From: Chalciporus piperatus
Lineage: Eukaryota > Basidiomycota > Agaricomycetes > Boletales > Boletaceae
DNA length: 64,000 nucleotides
Reading direction: 5' to 3'
NCBI GenBank assembly: GCA_038093975.1
Contig: JBBPTG010000006.1
Span: 248,001 to 312,000 of the forward strand
Under the pieces are notes generated by a model. The model ran no database searches. It saw nothing but the letters and a program-made list of their open reading frames with translations, and had not been told where the DNA came from. The number at the start of each line of letters is the position of its first letter. Within the stretch, counting starts at the first letter, position 1. Below, in pieces: positions 1-11,949 of this stretch. The translations under genes and the position numbers were made by a program.

Positions 1-1543
1 TGGGAAATTGAAGCAATTTAGAGAAAAGCGGCGAGAAATCATCCAAGGTGGCCTCATATATCGAGGCTAATTCCCTGGACTTCGTATTGATCTCGTCTAC
101 CACGAGCGACAGTTGCTGAAGCCGGGAAATTACTACAAGGGTGTAGCAGTCAGAGAACTTGATCAACCCCGGAGAGCAAAAATACATACGCTCAGCCTCA
201 TCCGCAACCTTCTTTCTTAATCGCAGATCTTCTTCAGCAATGAAGCGTTTACGATCTTCGAGGGCCTTGGCCTCACGTGCGAGACCATCCAGGTCAGTTT
301 TGCAGGCGTCTGCGATGAGGCGTAGGTTATGCCGAACCTCGGGTATTCGAGTGGGGTCTGTTGATGGTGTCCACGAGGCCATGGAAATTTCGGCCAAGGA
401 GGCCACTTCGCGCGGCTGGGGTAACATGTCAGCAAACGAAACGGTGGGGAAGTACGGAGTACTGACTGTCCGTCCAGTAGCATCGATAATTAGTCCAACA
501 CTTGGGGCAGGCAGCTCTTGCCCAGCCTCTGCTACGATCTGTTCGTATGTCTTGTGTTCAACCTTGGTCTTGATCTTCCTTGGCTTCTTCCACGCGTCCG
601 ACCGCTTCTCTTTGGCCTCTTTGGCCTTCTTAACGGCAGGTGGTAACTCTTCGTCGTCGCTAACAACATCTCCCCTCCGCCTGGCTTCCATCTTGGACTG
701 CTCTGTCTTCTCCTTGAAGCCCTTGTACGCGATACCCACATTCTTCGGCCGCAGCTTGCTTTCGACAGGTAGGACGATTCCTTCTCCTTCTGCACCCAGA
801 CCAGTGCCAGATTTCCAACCCATCTTCGCAAGCATCTGGGCACCAATAGAGCCTGAAATCTTCGTGAAATGAGCTTGTTCATGGGCGGGAAGGGGAGTGT
901 CGCGTCGAGAACTTGGGCCAGATGAAGACTCGCTACGGACGAAGGTGCGCTGCGTACGTGAGGCTGCGCCAAACGCGGTCGGGAGCTTAGCGAAAGCAGA
1001 TGCGGATGCGCCCAGTCCTAGTCCACCTCTCCTCGGTGTGGGTTCCGCGATTGTTGGTGTTGGTTCCTCGACTTCCTCAACCTGAGGCTCTTCCGCTGAG
1101 CTATCTGAAGCTTCGGCCTCGTCTTCTTCAGCGTCCTCTTCCTCTTCCGTCGCCTCGTCCGCTCCTTCGTCCATCCCTTTATCCTCTTCTTCGTCCACTG
1201 CTTGATCTGCGTCCTCGTCCCCGTCTCCGGCCTGCTCCTTGTTCAAATCAACCTTGTCGCCAGACACGAACGCAGGTGCCTTTGTCCAATCCGTCTTCTT
1301 CCTCCCCAACCCACCCCTTCGCTCATACCCTTCCTCCTCGCTGTCCTCTCCAAAGACACCATAGACGGCATCCTCTTTCTCGTTCTTCCGCCTTCGCTTG
1401 TGCCGATAAGGATCCTCGAAAAGCGCACGCTCATCTCGAGCGTCTGGGTCATTGTTGTTTGGGTGGAAGTCGGCTTCCGAGCCTTCAGAAGCGTTGGAGT
1501 CAGAATCGCCATCGTCGAGAAATTGGCGTTTTCTGCGACCCAT
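1..1543 (-). CDS. TFIP11/Ntr1-type G-patch spliceosome disassembly factor (partial, C-terminus beyond left edge)
   Basis: The product resembles tuftelin-interacting protein 11 (yeast Ntr1/Spp382), which recruits and activates the Prp43 helicase to take apart post-splicing complexes in the nucleus. The frame is open without an intron from an ATG at 1543 to the window edge, about 514 codons. The start MGRRKRQ is followed by a very acidic N-terminal region and then a G-patch (about residues 230-280) with the core AQMLAKMGWKSGTGLG near 795-850. A Lys/Glu-rich stretch and the start of the conserved GCFC-type region follow. The N-terminal TFIP domain plus G-patch order fits the family; the missing part would be the long C-terminal domain. 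Rpt4 lies upstream on the same strand. Identification is by family resemblance seen by eye. Confidence 0.88.
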   Translation of the reverse strand, partial: MGRRKRQFLDDGDSDSNASEGSEADFHPNNNDPDARDERALFEDPYRHKRRRKNEKEDAVYGVFGEDSEEEGYERRGGLGRKKTDWTKAPAFVSGDKVDLNKEQAGDGDEDADQAVDEEEDKGMDEGADEATEEEEDAEEDEAEASDSSAEEPQVEEVEEPTPTIAEPTPRRGGLGLGASASAFAKLPTAFGAASRTQRTFVRSESSSGPSSRRDTPLPAHEQAHFTKISGSIGAQMLAKMGWKSGTGLGAEGEGIVLPVESKLRPKNVGIAYKGFKEKTEQSKMEARRRGDVVSDDEELPPAVKKAKEAKEKRSDAWKKPRKIKTKVEHKTYEQIVAEAGQELPAPSVGLIIDATGRTVSTPYFPTVSFADMLPQPREVASLAEISMASWTPSTDPTRIPEVRHNLRLIADACKTDLDGLAREAKALEDRKRFIAEEDLRLRKKVADEAERMYFCSPGLIKFSDCYTLVVISRLQQLSLVVDEINTKSRELASIYEATLDDFSPLFSKLLQFP

Positions 1544-1788
1544 GATTGATGGAAGGGTGGGTAGTCAAAGGGACCGGTTCTGCGCTCGTGGAATAATAGT
1601 TGAGTGCGAGGACTCACCGTCAATGGGATACTGTCGTTCTACGGATGTGGCGCACACGAGCAATGTATCGGTCACGCGTGGATGAGTCGCGACGAGTCTC
1701 GAGGACTTTGCTTAGGTAAACCACCAACTCAAGCTTGCAGATGAAAAATGTATAATATGGTATGAATACATGCGTGAACACCAAGTAT

Positions 1789-3437
1789 CTATGCAGTATA
1801 CTCCAATTTGGCTGTGAAAAGGAAGCTGGCTCGTCAGCACGTCGAACAGGAAGGCGGCAGGAAAGTAACCAACTCTCGTGTTTCTTCGCGTCGCTAACCT
1901 TGCGTGCAGCTTTCATGAGATCTTCTTGGACAACATATTCGCTGACGAGATCACGTTCGAATCAACAAGAGGGCAAACTGCAGGTGGCAGGACTCACCGG
2001 TCATCGCGAATGGCGAACATGCCACCTTCAGTCACAACGTTCCGCAAATCGGCACCGTTGAAACCATCCGTGAGCTGTAAGAACCAAATGATCGTACACC
2101 GAATATCACAGGAAATGGTCGCATTACGAACCTTCACTATCGCCTCATAGTCGACATCGCCGCTCTTGTTCACGGGTTGTGCATGAATCTTTAGAATCTC
2201 TAACCGTGCCTGTTCGTTGGGAAGTGGAATTTCGATCTTGCGGTCAAGGCGACCAGGTCGCAGGAGTGCAGGATCCAGAGTATCAGGTCGGTTCGTGGCC
2301 ATGATAAGCTTCGTCCGTCCTAACGAGTCGAACCCATCCATTTGGTTGAGCAGCTAAATGAAAGGGGGGACATTAGCTCATGCTCAGCAGGTATGGAAGC
2401 GACGCATACCTCCATCAAAGTTCTCTGAATTTCTCTGTCTGCACTCGTCCCCTCCGAAAATCTCCTACCACCAATCGCGTCAATTTCATCCATGAAGATG
2501 ACACAAGGCTCGTGATCTCTAGCATATCCAAACATCTCACGAACAACTCGAGCCGATTCACCAATGTACTTGTCTACAATGGCAGAGGAGACAACTTTAA
2601 GGAAGTTGGTTTGCAGGGTGGCAGCCACTGCACGGGCCAATAGGGTTTTGCCAGTCCCGGGAGGTCCATAGAGGAGGACTCCTTTCGGTGGTTTGATGCC
2701 CACACGGAGGAAGAGTTCAGGGCTAAGGAGGGGGAGCTCGATCACCTGTCATAGTCCATCGAGATTAAACCCTCAAAGTCAAACAATCCATTCATGACGC
2801 ACCTCGCGCAACTCGCGGACTTGTTCACCGAGGCCTCCAATGCCAGCAAACGAGGCTCCTCCTGGGTCTTCCAAACTCATCTTGTAGACCATAGGATCGA
2901 CCTCTCGTGGAAGAATACGCATTATCGTGAGGGTTGTCATGTCAAGGGATACACGCGTCCCTGCCTTTAGCTTCGCTGCTGACAGTGCGGGGCGATACGA
3001 AACAACATATCGAGGACCGGAGGATGCTTTGACGATAACTGAAGGAGAAGTCTGTGAGAGTGTGTCATGAAACATGAGCGTCACAGAGCCTACATCGCTC
3101 GTCGTCGAGTTGCTTCATAACTTCACCGATGATCTGACCGACGGACTGGACAGCCTTGATGTCATTCTCGGTCTGCGCGAAATCCTTCTCCAGCGACTTG
3201 AGCGAAAACCGCACTGTTCCAGATCATGAATTAATAATCAAGGACGATACACGAGAATAGTGCACTGACGATTCTTCAAGCTTTGGCTGATATTGTCATG
3301 TGTCCGCATTTTCTGGAAAGACGGTCAAGCGTCTACTTGAACGACGGGAAATGTATGTATACCTCGCGATAGCTCTTGAGGGCATCTTTCCTTCGTTGAT
3401 CCATCGAGCCCGACGATGTCGAAGGTTGTGCGTCCAT
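1789..3437 (-). CDS. RPT4: 26S proteasome regulatory ATPase subunit Rpt4 (PSMC6)
   Basis: Rpt4 is one of six AAA+ ATPases of the 19S base that unfold and translocate ubiquitinated proteins. Nine exons give a complete 399-residue protein: 3437-3363, 3312-3270, 3213-3094, 3038-2803, 2745-2410, 2353-2132, 2074-1998, 1941-1874 and 1811-1789. Human PSMC6 has 389 residues. Visible motifs are Walker A GPPGTGKT, Walker B IFMDEID, the second region of homology with [22 protein letters not shown], and [15 protein letters not shown], which is characteristic of Rpt4 rather than other Rpt subunits. The 23-nt last exon encodes the expected C-terminus ending in KLEYTA; its intron has a weak GTTGGT donor, so the extreme C-terminus is the least certain part. 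Start ATG at 3437 gives a short N-terminal coil as in the family. Confidence 0.95.
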
Positions 3438-3542
3438 GGTGGTGACGAAAGGAAACAATACGGAACGCGTGAGCGAGGACGCGTCAGTGCATGCGAACGT
3501 GGGTGTATAGCTCTATTAGTCCGTTTGAGGAACCCAAACATC

Positions 3543-3623
3543 GGCCTGGTGGTCTAGTAGTATGATTCCTTGTTAGGGTTACCTGATTCGAGGAGGTCCC
3601 GGGTTCAATTCCCGGCCAGGCCC
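3543..3623 (+). tRNA. tRNA-Pro (anticodon AGG) with 9-nt intron
   Basis: A full cloverleaf can be drawn. The 7-bp acceptor stem pairs 3543-3549 (GGCCTGG) with 3616-3622 (CCAGGCC). The anticodon stem pairs CCTTG (3568-3572) with CGAGG (3589-3593). The T arm is CCGGG/CCCGG around the loop TTCAATT. The anticodon AGG lies at 3575-3577. The segment between the stem halves is 16 nt instead of 7, which implies a 9-nt intron (about 3579-3587) after position 37, the canonical site for eukaryotic nuclear tRNA introns. The mature tRNA would be 72 nt before CCA addition, normal for tRNA-Pro. It lies between the divergent-side promoter of RPT4 and the 3' end of SEC1. Confidence 0.92.
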
Positions 3624-3906
3624 TGTTCTTTTTTCCCCTCATCCAGGAGGCCGCCTGCGTTTTCATGCTCTCAGGTTCTTTTTCTGTCACTCTGCATCGT
3701 CGACGATTCCACAAACAATACGCAACTCCAATTAGCGTCAGCCCAGAATAGCATACAGATACATCCCAGTCATCTACGACTGACTGGTCGATGCCAGAAC
3801 AGAAACGTCCACGTTCCACATAACGAAAAAGGAGATGGTTCAAGAGAGGGAGAAAGCCTGGAAAAGATATCGACGTAAACCGGAAAGAACTCGAAAAACC
3901 GACCCA

Positions 3907-6900
3907 TCAGAAATGGAAGAACCCCTTCTTCTTTTTCTTCTTCTCATCCGCTCCAGGCCCACCAGTACTATTGACCGAAACAGAACTGTCGGCATACGAC
4001 GAGCTTGGGCTTGGTTTCGTAAGTTTTCCACTTCGACCAGAAGAACCAGAGTCCTTCGGCACAGTGAGCGTTGGTCGTTGTGGTGCAGGTGGATCAGCCG
4101 TGACGTATTTCTGGTCATAGTAGTCCTGGTAAGTTGGATGAGCGGCGTTCGTAGAAACACCGTTGGGGACAGCGCGGGATCCAACACCACCGAGCTCGAG
4201 AACTTTGAGGTCATCGATAAATTGACGAGGGGTAAGGGTGTGCGTTGATCCTGTAGAAAGCCCGTCTAGGTAAGTAACTTGCTGGTGCGATTCGCTAGCG
4301 GCGAGTGTCGCACGCACCGATATAGATGTCCTTGTTCAGGGATCCGCCCAGTGCATAACACTCTCGAATCTCCGAGTATGTCATGCCACCAGCGATGAAA
4401 ACGATGACTCGCTGGCGATTATCGACCGGGGCGTTCGGCCGTGCTGCTTTGTGCCAACTCGGCTTTGCGCTCCGAAGGGAGGACGTGGGTGCCACCATTA
4501 CCGGACTCTTGGCAGCGGAGGTTGGGGGCGCGGGCGAGTCCTTGACGTAGGGGAAGAGAGATTGATCCAATTTGTTGTTCACTTGCTCCTGCGGAGCGTC
4601 AGTTTATCATGTCCAATGATCATGAACTCACGACATACTTCTATAACCGTGCGGAGGAGTGGCTTATATCGAGATAAGTCGTATTCTTCCTCCTGAGATG
4701 GTTTCTGCTTAAGCTTCTTCTTCGTATCTTTATCTGCAGGACCCTGTGACATAACACACCGTCAATACGAACTGAGTAGAGAGTCAAGGACCCACTCTCG
4801 TTATCCGTACGCCGAGGTGTAACAACGAATTGACAGCATCCTGGTCGGCCATGCTCAGCCTGGCATGTTGATATAGTCTCCGACGGTCCTCGTCGGGAAC
4901 CCCATCGCGGTACATAATGTAGAGTGCAACCATCCTAACTTTGTTGGGGTTTCTGGGGAAGACGTCGTCATGGAAGAAGTCAGAAACAATCTAGAGACTC
5001 ACATTACGTCCCTGCTATCTAGGAGTGGGACCATCTCCTCAACAAGTGTTTTCGGAGTCTTACCCTCAGCGGTAACTCCAGTTGCGCAACACTGAGATAG
5101 AACGAGCTATGTTACAATCGAACCAAGGAAAAGAACGGACAAACCTGTTGGACGTTGCCGACCTGCGGGAGCTTGTCCTTCTCGAAGATACTCATACAAT
5201 CTTGAGCCATGTTGAGATGCAATGAGAACTATTGTGATCGTGTCGATATCCTTGTCCGCTAGCAAGACGACCACATACCTTCTCCCGCTGCTCTTGATAC
5301 TGGGGTAGATTTGCCAACATATCTTTCATGTCGTTCAAACTGGCAACTCCCTCTCTGAGAGGGTGTCAGTGCTAGCGAACATACCCTTATACGACCGAAC
5401 GCACCCTTTGAAGCCAGCGTTTTCTTCCATGAATTTATTAAAGTCCGCCATCAACCTATCGATAGCTTCTCGCATATGCATGTGTCGAACAGTTGTCCAT
5501 ACTGTATCCGCTTCCGAAAGAGCAGCCGTCTTGTCTTCATACGAACCGAGGGAGGACTGGAACTTGTAGCTAACGACACGCAACACATATTAGTTGACTC
5601 GTAAATCCCCTGGTGACGTATAACGACATACGTGTATTTCGTCCCGTCCTCTATTGGCAACAAATCGTTGCACATCGCCTGGTAGGTGAACTCGTGGAGG
5701 AACGGCGCGACAGCATCCATGGAACGATCGGTAATGATAAGGGTGCCCCTCGGTCGTGGAGGATCAGAAGGTTTCTGGTGCACGAGATTGTCACGATGTG
5801 TCCAAGATACAAGTGATACAACGAGAAACACTCACAGGGAAATCCGGATTGATACGCTTATGTTCATCCAAATTCCGTTGAACCATGAACGCCAACAGTC
5901 TGGTTGCAAACTCCGTGTCCGCAGATTCATATGCACGCGCGACATCACCGCGAGCAAGGTTCGTACGCCATTTACTATTACTCTCAGAAGGAGGTGGTGC
6001 ACGCGTCTGGGCGTTGGGTTGGAGAGGTCCGAGCGGAAGGTGATGGGACGGCATGTAGTATCGGACGTAGGGAAATTCGTTGAGGGTGATGCATAGGTTC
6101 GTTATCTATACGTGTAGGTTGATTAGCCTGCCCAAAAGAAAGGAAACGGGGAGATGTGTACAGTCTTGCTGACGAATTGGAGCTCTTCCTCTAAACGCGA
6201 TCGCGTCGCTCTGAACGCAGCGTCGTTTCGTGGCGGGCTGTACAAATTAAAAAAGAGACTGGGGTTTTTGAGAGAGAAGGTCTGTGCTTCCAAGGCTGCA
6301 TACCAAGAGGAGTACTGATCAACATGAAGCCCGAGCAAGTTCAAGTCCAAAGCATAGCTCACCCCAGAAATTCAAAAATAGTTCTTGCAACCCGCGAAGG
6401 AAGGGCTCCGCTGAGGATGAAGTCAGGCGTTGGAACAAGTGTTCGGAGAGACCTGGCATCAAGTTCCGTTATCAATCTGCACGGAGCTCCGGACGTAATC
6501 CAAACGCACCCTCGATGAAGAACAGGTGTGCGCCGAGGTATTGCTTTCGGTCACTAGAGAAGTCCTTGATAACCCTCTCGACATTCTGAGTGGTAGGCAT
6601 GAGTATGTACACCGCCTCGAATTGCTGAGGCTCCCGGTGGCTCGAGATAGACTCAATTACTGTTAGAAACGCGTCAGAAAGTCCCGGAGTGCCGTCGAGA
6701 TCAACGAATTGCTCACAGGTAACATTTTCCTCTAGAATATCGAACTGTTTGAGGACCGAGCCCAGCAACTTCTGCGAGTGGTCATCTACAACGAGAATCT
6801 TCCATCTACCTTGTGGATCGACCGATCTGATCGCCTGAAGAAACTCTACCAGGGTGTCAGTACATCAGTGATAGCGAGCCGGGGAAGTTGGCGACCGTAC

Positions 6901-6931
6901 TGTTGCGAACAATGTGGATGAGCGAGGACAT
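3907..6931 (-). CDS. SEC1: Sec1/Munc18 family protein, exocytic Sec1-like
   Basis: SM proteins bind syntaxins and assembled SNARE complexes and are needed for vesicle fusion; this one looks like the plasma-membrane form. The start [10 protein letters not shown] at 6931 is followed by an intron and then domain 1 ([22 protein letters not shown]). Later exons hold [32 protein letters not shown], the hallmark of Sec1/Munc18, and the C-terminal [24 protein letters not shown] module. The protein ends with a Pro/Ser-rich tail and a run of seven lysines before GFFHF at 3907. The gene is cut by many introns; some internal boundaries between 4600 and 5400 were not resolved base by base. Vps45, Sly1 and Vps33 are the alternatives, but the order and wording of the blocks fit Sec1 best. 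The Lys-rich tail is not a standard part of the family. Confidence 0.88.
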
Positions 6932-7288
6932 GGCTCAGCCCGACCAAGGAGTGCTTGCGAATTAGGTGTCCCCGTGTGTAGCCTCCTGGCTGGCAAATGT
7001 AGTATTTAACCAAACTCGGCTGTCAACGTCTCTAGCTTCAGAGTCCAACTCAACTCGCAACGCTAACAAACTGCTCTGTCTTGTCAAACTTGACAAATAA
7101 TCCGCGTTGCAAGTGTTGGTGACTAGACTGAGTACAGAGGGAAAAAATAGAGCAAACGGAAGATCATTGGTGATCATCGACGATAAAATCAAAAGATCTG
7201 TCCGTGGCCAAAGCTACGTATCTACAGCTGCGCGTGGGTCTAGGGATTAAAAGTGGAATAAACTTGGCGTCACTGGACTGAATCCTCA
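6932..7288. other. Intergenic: SEC1 upstream region and chitin deacetylase 3' flank
   Basis: The 357 bases separate two genes on the minus strand. No convincing coding exon, RNA gene or repeat is visible. A short minus-strand open frame at 6962-7192 has no recognisable content. Confidence 0.5.
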
Positions 7289-9125
7289 TCATAACAACGA
7301 CACGAGAGAAGCTAGGGCAAGAAGTGGAGCGACGACAACTGACATGGTGACTGCGACGTTCAACGCGGCATTAGATGGACCAGTCTTTGTGCCACTCGAG
7401 CCACTTGCGCCACCCGGGCTGCTGCTGTAGGAGGTGTTGGCGTATGGGAACGTTTTGTTTTGGTTGCTCTCGCGGTAGAGGTTAGTAGCAGGGATCTTAT
7501 TGCAGTGGCCGATCGAATCAAGCTACGAAATCGCGTTGGGTGAGATACTTTCATCAAAACGAGGAAGGCAGCTTACAGTAATAGGAGGGTTGAAAGACAT
7601 AGCAGCAGGAAGGGTATATCCGATAGCAAGATCGACAGTCTGCGCATACAAGTCATGCTCCAGAACGATGAAACCGGTGTTGAGGATTGTTGCATTGTTA
7701 AGAATGGCTTCGAAAGTCGCAAAGGATTGTGGGCCAGACACAACACCACCGGGAACCTTCCAGTCTGCGGTTCAAGTGAATAAGGGCACCGGTGGTAAAT
7801 TAGAAATTCAAGTACCGTTCGTGTCAAACGTAGCACCAGAAGGTGTCCGGGTCCAGATGACGGGAACCATTCCCATTGCCAACGAGATAGCGCGGACACG
7901 GTCATCGATATCACCATAGGGGGGACGCATCAAAGTGGGAGTAACACCAAGGACCTGCTTGATAGCTTTACGAGTGTAGCCTAACTCGGCAACAACTTGC
8001 TCGGTAGTAAGCATAGTAAGGGGCTGTATCCAGTCAGCTGCGAAGCAAGTATTGGACGAGGAAGCGACAAACTCTGTGGGACCAAGTATGGACAGCAATT
8101 TCATGGCCAGACATGTACTCTTCGAGGAGCACCTGAGGACGTTCAATGACGCGAGAGCCGACGACAAAGAAAGTGGATGTAAGGTTCTTTGACTGGAGGA
8201 AGTCAAGTAGCTCTCTAAAATTCTGTAAGAAGAAATATCACGCTTTGGGGATCAATCACTTACTGAGCTGGAAGGGAAATGTGTAAGCCAGCATGTCAGA
8301 GACGAATGGAAGTCAACTAGAATGACTTACTGTAGAACCCAGGGCCGTCGTCGAAGCTGACACCCCAAGTCATCTTGTTGGGACATGAGGTGATATCACT
8401 AGGACGGGTGTAACCACCGCAAGTCCACCAACCACGGGCCGAAGCATTTGCGGCAGCTACAGGGTCACCCACGCAAGATCCATCTGCGGTAGGAGTGATG
8501 TTGGGAATGTTATACCCTTTGAGCTCCTGCATCCATTGAGCGACTTCAGCACCGGCTATAAATGATAAATAATAAGAAAGAGTAAACAGCTGAGTGGAAA
8601 AGGTTGAACGCACTGGTAGGAGCAATCTGGTCCTGAGGTGGCCAATCAGCTGCGATAAAGACGACTTTGAAACAGCTTAGTTGGTCAAAGCGGACATGAA
8701 GAAACCAACTTACAAGGAGCCGGGAGTACGGGTGCACCGGGGATGGGTGGGGTTGCACCAGCAGCGTATGTGGCGGTGACGGGAAGAGTTGTTGGGCTTG
8801 GCATGCCTGAGGTGATCTGACTCAACGGGGGTATCGAAGTTCCAACTGGCGTCGTGGGGACTGGCGAGGCAGAGGCAGAAGGGGTGTTAGAGGGGGAAGG
8901 AGAGGGAGAGGGCGGGGGAGCGGCAGGAGAGGAGGTGGGACCAGCTGGGGCTGGGGGGGGCGAGGGCTGTGATGACGAGGCGGAAGACGAGGCGGACGAC
9001 GACGACGACGACGAGCTCGAGCCCGAGGCAGGGGGAGCTTGCCTCTTGGCGAGACGCGCATGACGGCCGTCGGCGTCTACGGCGACGAGTAGGGCGAAAA
9101 GAGTGACGAGGGCGTTGATGTGCAT
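7289..9125 (-). CDS. Chitin deacetylase, secreted and GPI-anchored (carbohydrate esterase family 4)
   Basis: The enzyme removes acetyl groups from chitin to give chitosan at the cell wall. The start MHINALVTLFALLVAVDADG (9125) is a signal peptide. It is followed by a long linker of poly-Ser and Ser/Pro (about residues 35-115). The NodB deacetylase domain carries the expected motifs: SFDDGP, the metal-site HTWSH after GHEIAV, RPPYGDIDDR, DTNDW and LEHDLY. The end is Gly/Ser-rich followed by a hydrophobic stretch (VAVTMSVVVAPLLALASLVSLL), which fits a GPI-attachment signal; the stop is at 7289. Introns were seen at about 8707, 8615, 8330, 8240, 7790 and 7540. The chitosan-forming activity is inferred from family motifs; the downstream neighbour on the same strand is SEC1. 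Confidence 0.92.
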
Positions 9126-9553
9126 GACTACTGCTATGAAGCCTGGTGGAAAGAAAAACGAGTGAAAGGGTTCCGGCGACGCGACGACGAAGAGCAACAA
9201 GCTGAGAAGAAAAGGCACAAATCTACAATTTCAAATTCAAATAATAGTCTTCCTAAATTTGGCCAATCCTTCCCTTTATGGTATGCCAAGACTGATTGCT
9301 GCCAAATCAGGTAAGGCACTCTCGGCGGCCCGCTTCTCCGGACCAATCACCTTCTCACAGCGCTCAGCGTCCACTTCCTCTCCTTGCGATGTTCCACAAT
9401 CATGTCGTCCCACAAAATGTCACTGCTAATAGCTAGGAACAAGTCTAGACCTCATTACAAAATCACACCGATTATCTCCAATCAAATTCTCGCGTCGGCA
9501 ATTGTCCCCTCCGAATCCCGCTCAATCCAAAGCGAGGATTGCGCGCTATAACA
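9126..9553. other. Intergenic: upstream of the chitin deacetylase, 3' flank of the M20 peptidase
   Basis: This 428-base spacer between two same-strand genes is the presumed promoter of the chitin deacetylase. No coding exon, RNA gene or repeat could be supported. Confidence 0.5.
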
Positions 9554-11949
9554 TCAAGGTAGTGGGGACTCGTCTACGTTCAGGATCAGTGTGGTAAAAA
9601 ACCTGATCATCTCCACAAAGTTCGACGCAGACAAGGCTAACGCGAATCAAAGTCAATCACAGTTCCCCAGTGGTAGCGCCGCGCTCACCTTCATCAACAG
9701 TGTGTACACCAGGAAGCAGCGTCCCACCAGCCGGGCCATCAGAGTGTCCGTAGCGGAAAATATGCGGGGTCAACTGCCAGTAGAATCTCGTATCTGCGTG
9801 TACTGCCTCAGTGCCGCACAACAAATCAACAATCAACCCGCTCACCGGTGTTGCCAGACATGATGCCTGGGCTGACGATAATATTGTTATCCCCAGACAG
9901 CGCTCGGTGAGAGTTGTACGCTGCTTTGATACTTCCCGAGAGCAGTTGATACGGCACGGACTCGGTCGGCGAAATCGGTGCAGGTTCAAGTCCGCTTTCG
10001 TACGCCAACGAGAGCGTCAGAGTGCCACTAGCTGGCGCATCGACGTTCTCATTCATATCTGCATTAAACGCAGTGTACGACAAGTTGAATTCCCGCGCAA
10101 GAGATGTGAGCAAGTTGGCATCACGAGCTTGCGTAGCCGCAATGGAACTAATCACCCCATAATTAGCATGTTGGGAACAAACCAGAATCATCTCACCTCT
10201 CAGTCGAGATACGATGGTTCACGACAGCGTATGCTTGTTCCGGAAGTGCGTTTACTTTCACGCCACCGTGGACAAGATCGATGGCTTGAGTCGTGCCCAC
10301 AAGGTTCTTGAAAACCCGATTCTCGAAAAGCAGTTTCTCTGCAGCGCGAAGCGCTTTGTCAGAGTGCTCAGCATTGAGGAGGTGTTTCTTCAGAGGAGTC
10401 GGTAGGTTTGGAGAGTGACGCCCCAAGCACTGGAAGTGCTTGTACATAGGCGAACCTCGGGCCTGGACAAAGTCAGTACCATATACCAGCGTTAAGCCGT
10501 GCCAGACCAACCAGATGAGCATCGAAAGGATTCTTTTCAAATGCTACAAGTAGCTCAGCAAGGATGCCAATGCTCTGCACCAAACGGTCAGCCTAGCTGG
10601 TGATGATAACACGTAAAATACTTGCTGTGTGGTCGGGAGGTAAGCTAGAGTGTCCTCCGGCTGTTGCCACTTCGACCATGACATTCAAAGAGCCCTTTTC
10701 TGCGATACCAGGTGTCGCGACGACTTGTCCGTACTGGTCGCCAAAGCCCGCTACGACAATGTGCGACAATATGTCAGCAGTTTCTCAGCCACCGAAATCA
10801 TCCACCTTACCACCCTCGTCAAGCAACATAGCGTATCCATTTTCGCCGAACATTTCGAGAAGCTCTGTCGCCAGGCTCCCAGCGCCCTGCAAGGTGTGAA
10901 CACGATCCCCCAAAGCCATTCGGTCGACTTACGTATTTCCCACTGCATTCTTCGTCGAATCCAGAGGCAAGGACCACAGTTCGGGTTGGTTGATAGCCGT
11001 TCTCCAACAAGATTTCCAGAGTTGAACTGCAACATTGTCAACCATATGAATAGGAAATTTGCTAAGAAACCTTACAAGATGCCGATCAACCCACTCTTGT
11101 CATCTACGGACCCTCTTCCCCAGACCTTTTCACCTGGGGACGATTCAGATTCGAGCGATGTTGGGTGTGAAACATGGAACTGACCGTCAAAGTGTCCCGA
11201 AAAAGGAGGATGCGTCCATTGGCCGTACGTTGTAGGTTCAACAGGTACGACATCTGGAGATACATCCAGGTAAGACCAAAAGAAAATAAATAGCACTTGT
11301 CCGAACCTTGGTGGCCGGCCAAAAGAAGAGGTTTGAGGGTGCTGTCCGAACCCTTCAACACATAGATAAGTCCGTAAGTGTTGACTTTGGTCAATTCGAG
11401 GTTCGAGTGCCTTTGTCACTTCAATCAAGACCTGCATGTGGTTATGTGCGATGCATGACGTACACCAGGGGGAACGACGTGCGGAGGTAGTCATGAAAAG
11501 CAGCGAATTTCTCCCACCGGGGATCTACCCCCGGGGGATCCATGTTATCATAAGATTCGGTGCTTTTAAGTGGTTCAGTTCGCTTACCGAATCGCTATCA
11601 CAAGTGGTCACAAGACTCACGGGACCCGAACAGCTCCAGAGAGCCAGTCGACTGCTCTCATCTTGAACGACTCTGTCCCATATGTCTTGGACAGAGTCTC
11701 CCATAGAGCATTGTTCTTCTCTGGGATCAACTGGGATGCCTGAGGACAAGTATCACCGCTAGCTAGATCGTGAGATCCACTGAGGTTGCAGTTCCAGAAG
11801 TGTTTCTGTCCAACTCTTGCCAAGGTGGTAATAGCGAGAGCTGCCAACGCGACGAGTGTCGTCTTTCTGACTATTGAGCCATTCGACCTGGTCTGCCTTG
11901 GGGCGGGCCCTGGAAGCACGTCGACGACCTCGCCTTTGGGTGGGGTCAT
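9554..11949 (-). CDS. CPS1: Gly-Xaa carboxypeptidase, M20 family (Cps1-like), single membrane anchor
   Basis: M20 carboxypeptidases of this type release C-terminal residues from peptides in the vacuole. The start MTPPKGEVVDVLPG (11949) leads a cytosolic tail, then a membrane segment TTLVALAALAITTLA (about residues 30-45), which fits a type II anchor. Later exons show WLSGAVRVPTESYDNM, the metal-site block LLLAGHQDVVPVEP, GRGSVDDKSG with the bridging aspartate, SGFDEECSG with the catalytic glutamate pair, and NTDTRFYW. The final exon, ending at 9554, reads ALSASNFVEMIRFFTTLI and completes the family C-terminus after GVHTVDE. The short frames seen at 9657-9989 are read-through of the preceding intron. 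Many introns are present. The vacuolar role is known for yeast Cps1; here it is inferred. Confidence 0.9.

Noticed and set aside
3573..3583. TTAGGGTT as a telomere repeat
   Set aside because: It is the anticodon loop and intron of tRNA-Pro.
8854..9063. Glu/Gly-rich plus-strand frame
   Set aside because: Antisense of the Ser/Pro-rich linker of chitin deacetylase.
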